64,000 nt of DNA from contig JBLDXI010000045.1 in the NCBI GenBank assembly GCA_047495785.1, positions 496,001 to 560,000 on the forward strand, read 5' to 3'. The first letter of the stretch is position 1; every line of letters starts with the position of its first letter. Origin of the DNA: Lepidodermella squamata. Taxonomy: Eukaryota; Gastrotricha. The notes below the pieces were generated by a model that ran no database searches, was not told the DNA's origin, and saw only the letters and a program-made list of their open reading frames with translations. The translations under genes and the position numbers were made by a program. This document shows, one piece after another, positions 45,706 through 56,407 of this stretch.

Positions 45706-46917
45706 ATGCGACTACGGCAGTTTTTTGTTTTACTATTGAACACCCAAGTTCCAATATGGGCTGAATGGCTAACCGGGACAGCGTCGAATCAGCGGACATA
45801 TTTCCTGAATGAATCCTTGAATGGTTTTACCAGGTTTCAGCAAATCTGGACATGCCCGTTGCCTCAATTATCGTCAGCATTTTCTCAGCAGCCGCCCGAA
45901 TACGCCTTCGAGCCTTTGGTTTTTAACTCAACGGTTTTTGTTTTAAGCCGCTCAGGACTTCTTCTTGTAATAAGCCAAGAAAACGGCGACTTAATTCGGC
46001 AACAGAACATCTCCAGGAATGCTTCAGAAATGTTTGAGCAGCCAACAATAGCAATTGAAACTGTGCCAGCCACGCTTTATACCCGAAGTTCTATGATTAA
46101 TGGGACGATTTCCATATTCGCAATCTCCTTGGCTGACCTCCGGGTGATCTGGATTTCCCAGTTTCCATCGCCACCACAATATCAGTATTCCTACGGGCCA
46201 CTGCTGAGAGCCGATTTGAACACCTTATACTTCCGCCTGAATGATTCAACGTTAGCTGCTCTTGATGTGGTCGACGGTAGACTGAAATTTACAGCCCAAG
46301 TAAAAAATGGTCTAATCGGTTTATCTAGTGATTTGAAAGCAATTTACGTATCTCAGCATGGAGCCTTGACCGCTCTAGACCCAGTTAACGGTAAAGAAAT
46401 TTGGAACTCTATACTTCCTGTGGGGTCCGATTACTTATTCCAATGGATGCCGCTACTGCTACCAACTCAAATCCTTGCAACCCAATCAGTTGCTACATCA
46501 ACCATGCGTTTGATGGGTTTGGAGTTTGACAGTGGTTCGGTTAAGTGGTTTACCCAACTATGTGATTGGTTCCACCCAAATAACACACTTATCCCTGCAT
46601 CGGATGGCAATTTCGTCTATTTGAAATGTTTGCCGACGATGATAAGCATTTTCGATACTAAAGGCGACTCTGTTGGACGATTTTTCTGTCACGGAGGGCC
46701 CGATTTCACTAGTCCGCCACTCCTTTTCCTGGATCACCTCATTTTGTTGCAGAAGAATGGTATCGTAGCGTATGATACGCAAAAGCAATCCAATCCGCCA
46801 GTATTCTATCAGTTCAATACGAATTCGACCTTCAATACAACCATTTCTTACAGCAATAGGACGTTTTTCGTGCTGAATAACGACTACAACGTATTATCAG
46901 CGTATCAACCACTGTAA
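45706..46917 (+). CDS. Secreted PQQ/quinoprotein-like beta-propeller protein
   Basis: A single exon of 403 residues with an N-terminal signal peptide (MRLRQFFVLLLNTQVPIWA). Repeated blades show the pattern of PQQ-like repeats: an aromatic or small residue, LxALDxxxGxxxW (LAALDVVDGRLKF, LTALDPVNGKEIW, and LLLVISQENGDLI in blade 1). There are many N-glycosylation sequons. No metal or cofactor site can be asserted; many animal proteins of this fold are non-enzymatic. The function is unknown. Confidence 0.75.
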   Translation: MRLRQFFVLLLNTQVPIWAEWLTGTASNQRTYFLNESLNGFTRFQQIWTCPLPQLSSAFSQQPPEYAFEPLVFNSTVFVLSRSGLLLVISQENGDLIRQQNISRNASEMFEQPTIAIETVPATLYTRSSMINGTISIFAISLADLRVIWISQFPSPPQYQYSYGPLLRADLNTLYFRLNDSTLAALDVVDGRLKFTAQVKNGLIGLSSDLKAIYVSQHGALTALDPVNGKEIWNSILPVGSDYLFQWMPLLLPTQILATQSVATSTMRLMGLEFDSGSVKWFTQLCDWFHPNNTLIPASDGNFVYLKCLPTMISIFDTKGDSVGRFFCHGGPDFTSPPLLFLDHLILLQKNGIVAYDTQKQSNPPVFYQFNTNSTFNTTISYSNRTFFVLNNDYNVLSAYQPL

Positions 46918-47314
46918 ACCAACAGTTCAGTGACCAGGCTAATAAAACTTTTCCGGTATATTACATTTTATCATGTTGGATGAGCTTTTATCAGTACTTC
47001 CAGCCATGGAATGATCACCGCATCTGCTTATAGCGGGTATATGCACGGATATATGACCAAACGAGAGGCTGTTTCTTTCAGAGCAATAAACTTGTTTACC
47101 TATTTGCTCAAGGTAGATAGTTCCGGGACCATTTTGAGTCGTTGTATAGGTGAGTGCTGCCGCTGATGTAGAACGAAAAGAGAAATGATAGGCGGGTAAA
47201 AGCCAAATGCTGCGCACAAACATTCTAAGTAATAATAAGTAATGCCGCAATGACATTATTACAGAAATCATGTGCTGCATCTGCAATTCTGCGTGAGTCA
47301 AAAGTTCTGAACCA
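46918..47314. other. Intergenic
   Basis: No supported gene; an opposite-strand open frame here lacks any recognisable feature. Confidence 0.45.
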
Positions 47315-48696
47315 ATGATTTTCGATTTCCTCTCTTCAGTTTTCTCGTGGTTGTTAGGTTGGGTTCAGGCAGTCTGTCAAAAGACGAACACGATTTCGGG
47401 GAGAACGAGTGGCTATATTGTAAATCAAGGCTTCCCTGAGTCTTATCTGAATGATTCGCGGTGTGCATGGCAGGTTACAACCAAACCAGGAACTGCCATC
47501 AGGTAAATATCAGGCCCTTGAACCTCGAAATAAATAAGCAAATTCTTATGTTTGTTAAGGTTTCATCTGACGATTTATCAGCTTGAACTATGCTCGGGCT
47601 GCTCTTGCGACTACGTCGAGATTTACGATGGACCTTCGTCAGAAAATTCTCGCCTGCTGATTCGAGGCTGCAAAGCGGATTACACGGATACCTTCACTAC
47701 GACTTCGAATTTCGGTTTCGTTTATTTCCATACCGACAACTCGAATGAAAACAGCCCATCTGCTAAGTCTAAAAGAGGCTTCCATATTCACTTTGAAGAA
47801 AGTTAGAACCTCAATTTGATTAGGGAAGCTTCAATATTTCCTCATTTACAGTCGCAGCGCAACCTGCAGAAGACGAACTCCCAATCTTAGCCGAAGGTAA
47901 AGTGAAACAGTAACCTTCATAGAATATAGAACCATTGCTTTTTCACAGCCGAGTTGAGCGGAAAATTATGGACTGAGCAATTTTTGTTTGGCGAGCGGCT
48001 TACAAGTTGGCGAGACGACTTGAAAGACTCAATAAGCCCGGCATTTTCTGAAACGAAAGAACTTTTCGAGAATGCGGTAAGTTCTGCCAATGCGTGGCAA
48101 ACAGGCTCTTATTGCGATGAATTTAGCTAAAACTTATCTATCGACAAGCTGGACTGAACTTCACGAGCATTGAAGTGCTTCATTTCGTGAACCACGATAC
48201 CGGCGAAACAAATAAAACGGTTGCCGAGTACATTTCTGTGATCAAACCATATCGCTTGTTTGCCTCAAGCAGCAGCCAACAGTCATCGAATTCTGACGAA
48301 AATGCAGCGAGTGCTGAATATGACATTGATGCATCGCTGGACACAGCGATTGCGGTGCTTCATCAATCGGGTGTATTCTATCACATGTTTAGGGATGGTC
48401 CGATTAATGACGTAACGCAGTTTACTCTCCGCGTTCCTTCAAATCACGGTGCGTGCATTAAACATTTTGCTGTAATGCTTACTTGCTGTTTTTCCTCTTC
48501 GCAGAGAAATGGTACACTCGACCAGTCACTATCACTGTCGGTTCTTTGATTGGATTGAGTGTTTTGATCGGGGTTTCTTTTGGACTGTAAGTTAAAATAC
48601 TAACTTATGCAAGTTATAATGACATCCGAATTCAATTTTTGTTTCAGCTCTTGGCTTTTAAAACACAATCATCGATTTCGATTACTGATGGAGTGA
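47315..48696 (+). CDS. CUB + SEA-like + transmembrane receptor, copy 1
   Basis: Seven exons (47315-47502, 47560-47801, 47852-47896, 47949-48076, 48127-48448, 48505-48586, 48648-48696) give 351 residues. After a signal peptide comes a CUB domain (C...GYIVNQGFPESYLNDSRCAW...CDYVEIYDG...FGFVYFHTD), then a region with SEA-like pattern (FLFGERLTSW...LIYRQAGLNF...EYISVIKPY...LHQSGVFYHMF), a transmembrane helix (VGSLIGLSVLIGVSFGL) and a short basic tail. It is a close structural paralogue of 53663-55117: exons 3 and 4 have identical lengths (45 and 128 nt) in both. It ends 94 bp from the tail-to-tail NB-ARC gene. Confidence 0.85.
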
Positions 48697-48790
48697 TATT
48701 ATTATCCAATCGCTAGAGTATTTATTTTGATTTGAATTATTAAATTCAAGCAATAATTCAAACATGATAATGTGGTGATTGCGACATAAT

Positions 48791-51700
48791 TTACAAAATC
48801 ACACAGCCTTTCGATGAGTTCTTCGAAGCTTTCAACTTCTCTTGGTATTCAAGAATGGCCTGTTTCGCCAGTTGTTGCATTTCTTCGCCCAAGCTTGTCA
48901 ACGAGGCGCCTCGGGCTACCAAGACTTCCAAAACAGCCCCATTACCAGCCAAAGCCGCTTCAATAAGGACTGTGTTACCGTTCGATCCGATTGCAGATAT
49001 ATTTGCCCCTTTATCCAGCAGCATAGCAGCAGACTGTGGTTTGTTGCCCCTAGCCGCTATTACCAACGCTGGGTCACCGTTGCTGTCTTTCTCCTCTGGA
49101 TTTGCGCCAGCGCCAATGAGAATTTCGATTCCAATGCTGGAATTGTTTTTCACCGCTACTAGCAACGGAGTATAACCTGCCTTGTTTCTCGCTTGTATAT
49201 CTGCTCCTTTTTTCAACAAAGCTTCAACTATAGGCCGAGAGCTACCAGCAGCTGCGAAGTGAAGCGCCGTGTCCCCATCTCGATCAGTCTCGTTCACATT
49301 TGAGCCGCGATCAAGCAGCCATTCCACTATTGAAACGACATTGCGGGTAGCAGCAATCATAAGTAGTGTTTGGCCTTTATCGTTTTTCAGCTGAGTGTCG
49401 GCTCCTTGTTTCAGCAATAAGGCTACTATTTTTTCTCGACTTTGCCTTACCGCCTGGAAAATGGCTGATTCATCGGAACTGTCGGTTTCGTTGATCTCAG
49501 CTCCGTGATCCAGCAGAAGCGTGACTAGCTTTTCGCTGCCACTTTTTGCAGCAAGGATTAGGAGAAGCTCTCCGTGCGTACTTTTATCTGTTAGCTTCAC
49601 CCCTGAATCTAAGAGGAGTTCGACGACATTGTCATGGCCGTACCTGGTCGCGAGAACCAACGCTGTTTCGCCGTCATTGTTTGTCTCATTTAGCAAAGCT
49701 CCGCGTTTGAGCAGAAACTCGGCAACTTTTCCATGACCATTCGATGCCGCTCGAAGAAAGGCTGAATATCCTTCCTCATTCCGCGCTCGAACATCTGCGC
49801 CTTTCGACATCAAATATGTGACGCAGCCCAAATGTCCTCCACCAGCTGCGGCAATCAGAGAATGGCTTCCGCTGTCGATTTTCTCGCCCGGCGAAGCTCC
49901 GTTGTTGACCAAGTATTCCAAAATATGTTGCTGGCCATTGGCTGCTGCGTCAACAAGCAAGTCGTCACTCACTTTCAAGGCCTCTTTTGGGTCGTCGAAG
50001 CTGTTTCTCAACAAGTAGTCTAGCAAAATCAAATGACCAGTTACCGCGGCCGCTCTGAGAATGTCTCTAGAGTTAAGCTGACGAGCCATTGCAGAGGAAT
50101 CGCCATTTTCTTCCTGACTGCAAAGTTCATCAAAAGCTGAATGGATTATATGCTCAAGAAGTCCAGCAATCAAGTCGAATTGGCATCTTTTGAGAAATGA
50201 GATTAGGGTCCATATCGAAGAATGAGGCTGTTCATTCGAACCAAATTGGCTCTCTAGCTCCAAAATCACTCGAACTCTCAGTTTACCCAATGCCTTTTGC
50301 TTCCGGGTCGCATTGGAAATTTTAGTGATCGAGTCAGCAATTCCGAATTCTTTCGCCGCACGATCAACACAAGATTCGTGTAAAATCTGATGGATTGAGG
50401 CGATCTTTCCGAATAGAGAGTCTTCCTCCATTCGAACTAGCGATAGTCTTTGAAACTGAACGCAGAATTCATCAGCATCAGCTTCAGTTGAGTTCCAAAA
50501 ACGGGCTAATATATTGCAGGTCAATGCTTCTGCAGGGTTCAGAAGAATGAAGACATAGTATCTAAGTCGCATTTCTTCGTCCAGAGATTCCAGAGCCAAC
50601 TCGAAGAGTTGAGCGGCTTTCTTCTCACCAACGCTCAAATCGCCGAGCCGCTTTTTCTCAACAAGATTCTTGTAGGTAGCATTGTAGTCTGCAGAGTTTT
50701 TGAATTGGCAGCCAATAAGTCCAACAATCAATGGCAAGCCACAGCAGCTGTTTGTCAGTTGTTTCAATTGTTCATTGTCGAGACGATCTTTCAACTTGAA
50801 ATCTGTGTAAAAAACCTCTGTGATTTGTTCGTTTGACAGGTAGCCGATGGAATGTGGGTTTTTCACATCATCGAGTTTCAAATAAGGGTTGAACGTCGGC
50901 TGCTCGGTAAATATTGAAGCAGAACGGGTAATGACGCAGCAAATCGCCTCCTGGCACTCCATTCGGAAGGTGTCAAGAATAGAAACGGCGAATACGTCGT
51001 CTAGGATGAACAAAATCCTCTTCTTTTTGGTGGCAAAGTGACGTACCATCTGGCGCAAGGAGGCGAATCCTTCTATCATCTCTTGGTCAGCTTTTTTGCC
51101 CAAATCTTTTGTTAGGGCATTTAGAAATTCTTGCTTTGTTCTTCGATCAGTAAGACCACTTCGCCAGTCATAACAGTTGAGCCAGATCATCATTTGAATG
51201 TTGCAATGCCGTTGAAAAAACACTCTGTGATTTGAATCGCGCAACACATGGGAGATGAGCATCGATTTCCCGATACCGCCGCTGCCCTCGATGACGAAAA
51301 ACCCTGCGTCTAAATGCAATTCCCCAGTTGGATGAGATGAAATGTCAAGTTAAAGCCTACCTGTTTCTTTTTTGTTGCAGAGAGCACGAAGACCGCATCT
51401 TATGCCATGTTCTTCTTCTGAGCGATTAAAATAGTAGTCGAACTGAGGGACATCAAAGAATCTAGAAATTTTTGGTTGTTCGCACCATAGACTACACAAT
51501 CTGTTGGGAACTTACTCAATGTTGGCTAAGTCTGAATTGTCGCCTTGCTTAGCCAGCAGCTGTGACTGGAACGAATCGACAATTGAACTTTTATTAATCT
51601 TGCGCGGGCTTTCGATTTTGCTCTCATTCCATTTCGATTTCCCTAACATCTGATCCATCAGCTCTTTCGCTTTTCGAGGCAATCCTTCAGTTTGACTGAC

Positions 51701-53103
51701 TAGTTCACGCAACTTATCATTGTCTATCATCTTGCCCTTCGCTTTCAGACCATTTATCAATAGCTCCGACATATCTTTGTCTGATAGCTTTTCAATGACG
51801 ACTTTCTCATCAACCAGCTGGTGCCAGGCTGAAAGTGAGCTCTCCATAAAGTTTGCGCGATCGCTGTCGATGACGGCAATGCACGGCACGGCCGGCCCGC
51901 CCTCGACGTTGAGTGCTTTCATAAAACTCAATAGATCAATGTGGAAAACATCGTCGATGATGAAAAGAGGTGGCGCATCGAGCTTTTCTGTTAGCATGCG
52001 AACTTGATCATGGAAGTCAGAAGTGTTAGAAATGCTTCGCTTTGTTGCGATAGTCACTTGGCCGAAGAAGTCTTCTTCGAAAGCAAATTTCTCTTTCTCG
52101 GAATTGAAACCCTTTCTCCATGGATAGCAATTAAGGAGGAATACTGTACGGACACCACATGTTGTTGACAATTGTGATTGGGCTTTGTGCATGAGCTGCC
52201 GAATAAAAAACGTTTTCCCCACGCCTTCATCGCCACTAATAACCAGCAACCCACCTGAGATTTGATAAAATCGTTCGCTTGAAGCCTTTTTTGCTTATTT
52301 TCTATTTCTTACCAAGTTTATTAGGCATGTGGCAGATGTTTTTAATTGCCTTGAGGACTGGATCTAGTCGATGAGGCTTGATGCCAGGGCCAATTTCCCG
52401 AGGATCCGATGTTCGCAAAGGCTCAAAGACCCTGAAGCGGCTTCTGAAATCGAAAACATCTGCAAGTAAATGTTAGCTAACGTGAGCCATTTTACATGTT
52501 GCGGAGATCGTATAGAGGCAGTAGATGCTGCTCTATCTTTGCAGTGACTTCCTCAAGAGCAACGCCATCTTCGTATAGAACGAACAACTTGTCCCCAATA
52601 ACCTCAGACAACCAAGTTTCGTCTATCACAACTTCCCTGCCAAGCTTAATTGGCATGATTGGCTTCGCCTTGGTAACAGCCAAATCTGCTTCGAAGCGGC
52701 AGTTTTTACTGCTCAAATAAGGCTCGCTGTAGAAAATGAGAACAATATCAGCTGAGGTAATGCCCTGAAAATAATTTAGAGTGAACAAAGTTGACTTTGC
52801 CGCAATGGTTGCTACCCACCCTTTCCATGCTTTCCGTTATTGAGTCATGAATCTCCAGCTGGTCAATCCACACGTTGTAGCGTTTAGTCGATTGAAGATG
52901 TTGCGCCATCGCCCGCACATCTTGTGGACGTCCTTTTGTTTTTTCCCAGCAATAGCTGATGAAAATGTTCAACCGCTTAGGATCGTGGACGTTACTCAAA
53001 AAGCCATATCCCGCTTCCGGCATGGCTATAAGCAATTAAAGATGACGCTGCTAAGCTTCAAACGCTTCAATGGTATGTACTCACGCATTACGTGAGTCGC
53101 CAT
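48791..53103 (-). CDS. TIR - NB-ARC - NB-ARC - ankyrin protein with CaaX box (NLR-like)
   Basis: Exons 53085-53103, 52820-53025, 52496-52764, 52313-52443, 51516-52254, 51361-51461 and 48791-51303 join in frame into 1325 residues. TIR (about 24-160) has NIFISYCWEK and the putative catalytic Glu100 in NCRFEADLA. NB-ARC 1 (about 205-420) has P-loop GDEGVGKT and Walker B LFIIDDV. NB-ARC 2 (about 488-800) has P-loop GSGGIGKS, Walker B ILFILDDV, an ITRSA sensor-like motif, GLPL and a winged-helix-like IHQILHES. About 12 ankyrin repeats (about 900-1298) follow; the end is basic and finishes GCVIL, a CaaX box ending in Leu. STAND ATPases of this layout oligomerise on ligand binding; TIR domains can be NADases. 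The first exon is the least certain part. Confidence 0.87.
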
Positions 53104-53662
53104 ATAGGTTTATTGATCACATTTTGTGTAAATGGCATGCCGTGCACTATGGTCGCCTAGGCTGGGATCATTCTATCGATTGAAGATTAAAGTGACCAAG
53201 CGGCGGGTGGTATATTAGTTTTAACCCTAGAGCATTAGTTGCTCCAATCGGGAAGTCGACTGCCATTGTGGAAAAGAATTGAAGTGAAGAATCATTGGTA
53301 TTTTAAAAGTCATTTATTCACGTCTGTCACTGTTTCGCCATGCATTTTAAATCAACCTTGTTCTGTCGGCTGAAATTCAAATTAGGCGCCATGAAAGTGT
53401 TGCAGCACGTCGTGGAGTTACGGTGAGTCATAAAAACCAGAACTGCATCATAGTCTCGTGAATGCTCTCAGTTTGCACTCACCTTCATGGTAGGCGTTTG
53501 CAAATGCAGTGTGTACATAAGAAACTCTCGCACTTTGTTGTAAGCGTGCGATTGAAATTTCAGTAGAATGTCTTACAACGTCCATGCGACAATGACAAAC
53601 TTCAAAAATGAACTCTGCCAAATAACAAACTACCTACCTTGACAACTATTATTAATTATTCT
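53104..53662. other. Divergent intergenic region between NLR-like and CUB/SEA copy 2
   Basis: 559 bp separating two head-to-head starts; it could act as a shared promoter. No RNA gene or ORF is supported. Confidence 0.5.
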
Positions 53663-55117
53663 ATGAACAAGAAGGTTGCCAGATCGAGTCGAGCATTGCC
53701 AATTTTTTGTCTCCTGTTTGTGATCTTTGCATCCGTCCATGGAGTTTGTGAACATCCTCATGTAATTCGCAACAAAGTCGAAGGCGTTATAACCAACGAC
53801 GATTATCCCAATCCGTATCGAAACAGTTCGAAATGCTCCTGGTTGGTTGTTGTGAAACCTGGTTACCAAATCCGAGCCTTCTTGACCATATCTTTCATGG
53901 AAATGTGCCCGGATTGTCGTTGCGATTATGTGGAAATCTATGATGGACCCTCTACTTCCTATTCCCAATTACTGGTTCGAGCATGCCGCGAAGGATTCAA
54001 AGACAACTTATATTCATCGTCGAATGTCATACTGGTACATTTTTACTCTGATAACAAGGGCAGCGAACCTTCATCGGTAATTGATCATGGTTTCAAGCTG
54101 ACGTTCGTGGAAGGTTTCTTTTCAAGTTTCTGATATTTCTCTTGTCAAATTATATGTCATTTTAGACAAAATTATCAGCTCTAACATTGATCAATTCCTT
54201 CCAGTCGACTGTATGTTTTAGCCTCATTCGCGTGGACAAATTTATATCACCTGATTTTTTAAAGGCACTTTAAACGGCTCGCTGAGTGTTGAAAAATTCA
54301 TCTTCGGATCGCATTTGGTTGGATGGCTGCCTGAATTCGCAGATGAAACAAGTCCCGCCCGTGCAGAAGCAATCAGCTTTTTTGAGCTAACGGTGAGCTT
54401 TAGCTTTGCATACATTCAGGTTTGTTTTCAACTGGGAATTAATCAGCTACGTAAGGTCTATCAACAAGCTGGGATCGACTATCAAGCTCTTGAAGTTACT
54501 GATCTAGGGTAAACCCATTTCCAGGCTTTTTCGCGATAATAGTTTTGCTTCAAATAGAAAGATCGAGCAGTTAAACGGCACTAAAGTATATGTTAGTGTG
54601 CAGTATCGCGTTGCAGTGAAGAGCTTGATGGTTTTTGCTGGTGAGACCGAGTCTGAACTGTCCGTACGTAATCGAGTCGAGTCAGCCTTGAAGGATGCTG
54701 TCAGCTTACTGACCAAGTCAGGAGTTTTCTATCAATCTTTCGACTCAGAGCCACAACTGGCTGTTACTCGAGTTTCTATGCATTTATCCATCGCAAAAGG
54801 TCAGTTTTTTACTTTGAACTATCTGAATGGCCAAACACGCACTTCTTAATTTCTTTTGTTTGTAGAAAAAAGCGCAGTTTTGATTGTCGGAGGTTCGTTG
54901 CTTGGATTCGCAGCCATTTGCACGTTATCTATGCTATTGTAATATTTCGCAGTTTGCAGCTAAAATTATGGCCTATAACCTAAATTTTTCCAGTTACTTG
55001 CTAATCAAGCACTCATCCCGGTTCAAGAAACTGGCAGTAGACGATGATGGCACTCCTCCTGTGACTGGTGGAAATGATGCTTCTATAAAGACACTTTTGC
55101 TCAGATCAAATAGCTAA
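53663..55117 (+). CDS. CUB + SEA-like + transmembrane receptor, copy 2
   Basis: Seven exons (53663-54113, 54166-54210, 54265-54392, 54447-54508, 54558-54799, 54866-54938, 54994-55117) encode 374 residues. Signal peptide (LPIFCLLFVIFASVHG), CUB domain (GVITNDDYPNPYRNSSKCSW...CRCDYVEIYDG...HFYSDNKG), SEA-like region (FIFGSHLVGW...VYQQAGIDY...VQYRVAV...LLTKSGVFYQSF), transmembrane helix (VLIVGGSLLGFAAICTLSMLL) and a cytoplasmic tail longer than in copy 1. The CUB exon lacks the intron of copy 1 and the SEA-like region has one extra intron, but the junctions after the CUB are shared. It is divergently arranged with the NLR-like gene. Confidence 0.85.
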
Positions 55118-55136
55118 CTTTATTTCCATGCTAAAA

Positions 55137-56216
55137 CTATCCGAGCGTGTATCCGGGATGTCCGGGAAGAATTTCCAACGGAGTGGTTGTGCTTCCGAGT
55201 TGCTCCATTTTGTAAGCACAATCGCCGACGAAGTAAAAATAGGCACTGCTATCATGTAATTGAGACATCCCTAGAATCGTCAAAGAGCACACGAACGTAA
55301 CCAACTCAAACAGAAAACACACAAAGGCTAAAAATCCTGTTGAGCTGTCTATCGAAGTCGGATCTCGAGTAACTTGTCTAGACGATGGCGGGAGCTCAGC
55401 CTCCGAAATGAATTCAGAACCTTCCACGAGTTGCATTGCCACTTCACGAGACGATGTCGGATCTCCAAGAAAAGCAAGACGTCGCCTTCGCTTGTAATAA
55501 ATCACTTGCAAGATTACGAAAACCACTGCAACAGTTGCATTGAAGAAACAGGCTACTGTAAAGCCACTGAAATGTATGTCACTGCCATCCTCAAGAGCAA
55601 TTTGATGGTGATAGGGGAGAATGCTGAGCGACCACGTCAAGTTACCGGCAATGAGTAGGCTGATTGCGTAGAATTTGGCTATAACATGAAACCGATTTGC
55701 CCATTTCTGACGATTCGTAAAAGCATCAGCGATTCTCATAGGGAAAATACCTATGAATGCTATACCCACCGCGGCAGTCGTCGACATGGCGAAAACGGCC
55801 CGTTCAGCGTGAGGCGATTGGGTGGAAATTGTGTAACGGGACACTGCATTCACGATGACTAATACGGCTAGTAGCCCGCATATTGTGAAATGAAGGCTAT
55901 AGCGACTGGTATTAGTGTCACTGCAGATATTTGAAATTGAGCTATGTTGCCAACGGAGAATCGCCCATTCAAGCCGAGCGGTCTCACGAATCAAGAAACT
56001 TGTACACAGCAGAGTTATGACAATAGTTGTAAGGATAATAAGGCCGCCAATTAAAATTCCAAATAAGTCGTCTTTCTTAGCGAAATCAATTGCCGTGCCA
56101 GCCTGGACGCCTCTCCAAATGTAGTAACAGGGTTGGAACAGATCACTCTTCCGTTGAGCTTCCGCAGCGCGAATGATGCTCAAAGCAGTGATCGTAAGCA
56201 CTCGAGAGTAAGCCAT
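55137..56216 (-). CDS. Multi-pass membrane protein, intronless
   Basis: A 359-residue single-exon protein with about six predicted transmembrane segments (near residues 50-75, 108-128, 142-160, 180-197, 222-243 and 293-315) and a hydrophilic loop rich in Ser/Glu between the fifth and sixth. An RRRR sequence follows TM5. There is no clear GPCR signature; a DRAM/Frag1-like six-helix fold is possible but not shown. It ends 20 bp from the convergent CUB/SEA gene and starts about 190 bp downstream of the STAT gene on the same strand. Confidence 0.7.
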   Translation of the reverse strand: MAYSRVLTITALSIIRAAEAQRKSDLFQPCYYIWRGVQAGTAIDFAKKDDLFGILIGGLIILTTIVITLLCTSFLIRETARLEWAILRWQHSSISNICSDTNTSRYSLHFTICGLLAVLVIVNAVSRYTISTQSPHAERAVFAMSTTAAVGIAFIGIFPMRIADAFTNRQKWANRFHVIAKFYAISLLIAGNLTWSLSILPYHHQIALEDGSDIHFSGFTVACFFNATVAVVFVILQVIYYKRRRRLAFLGDPTSSREVAMQLVEGSEFISEAELPPSSRQVTRDPTSIDSSTGFLAFVCFLFELVTFVCSLTILGMSQLHDSSAYFYFVGDCAYKMEQLGSTTTPLEILPGHPGYTLG

Positions 56217-56407
56217 TTCAGAACACTTTTACAACAACAAAATCGGTGTATGAATTAACCTAATTTAGCGTAGTGAATTGGGTCTTGGGAAAACACCTGT
56301 GCCTATGCCGATAAGGCCCCAAAGGAAAACCCTGGCTATTGTTCGTTGTTTTACTTCATGAATCAATGCTTTAGGAACAAGGCAATTGTGCAATGTTATA
56401 CATCTTA

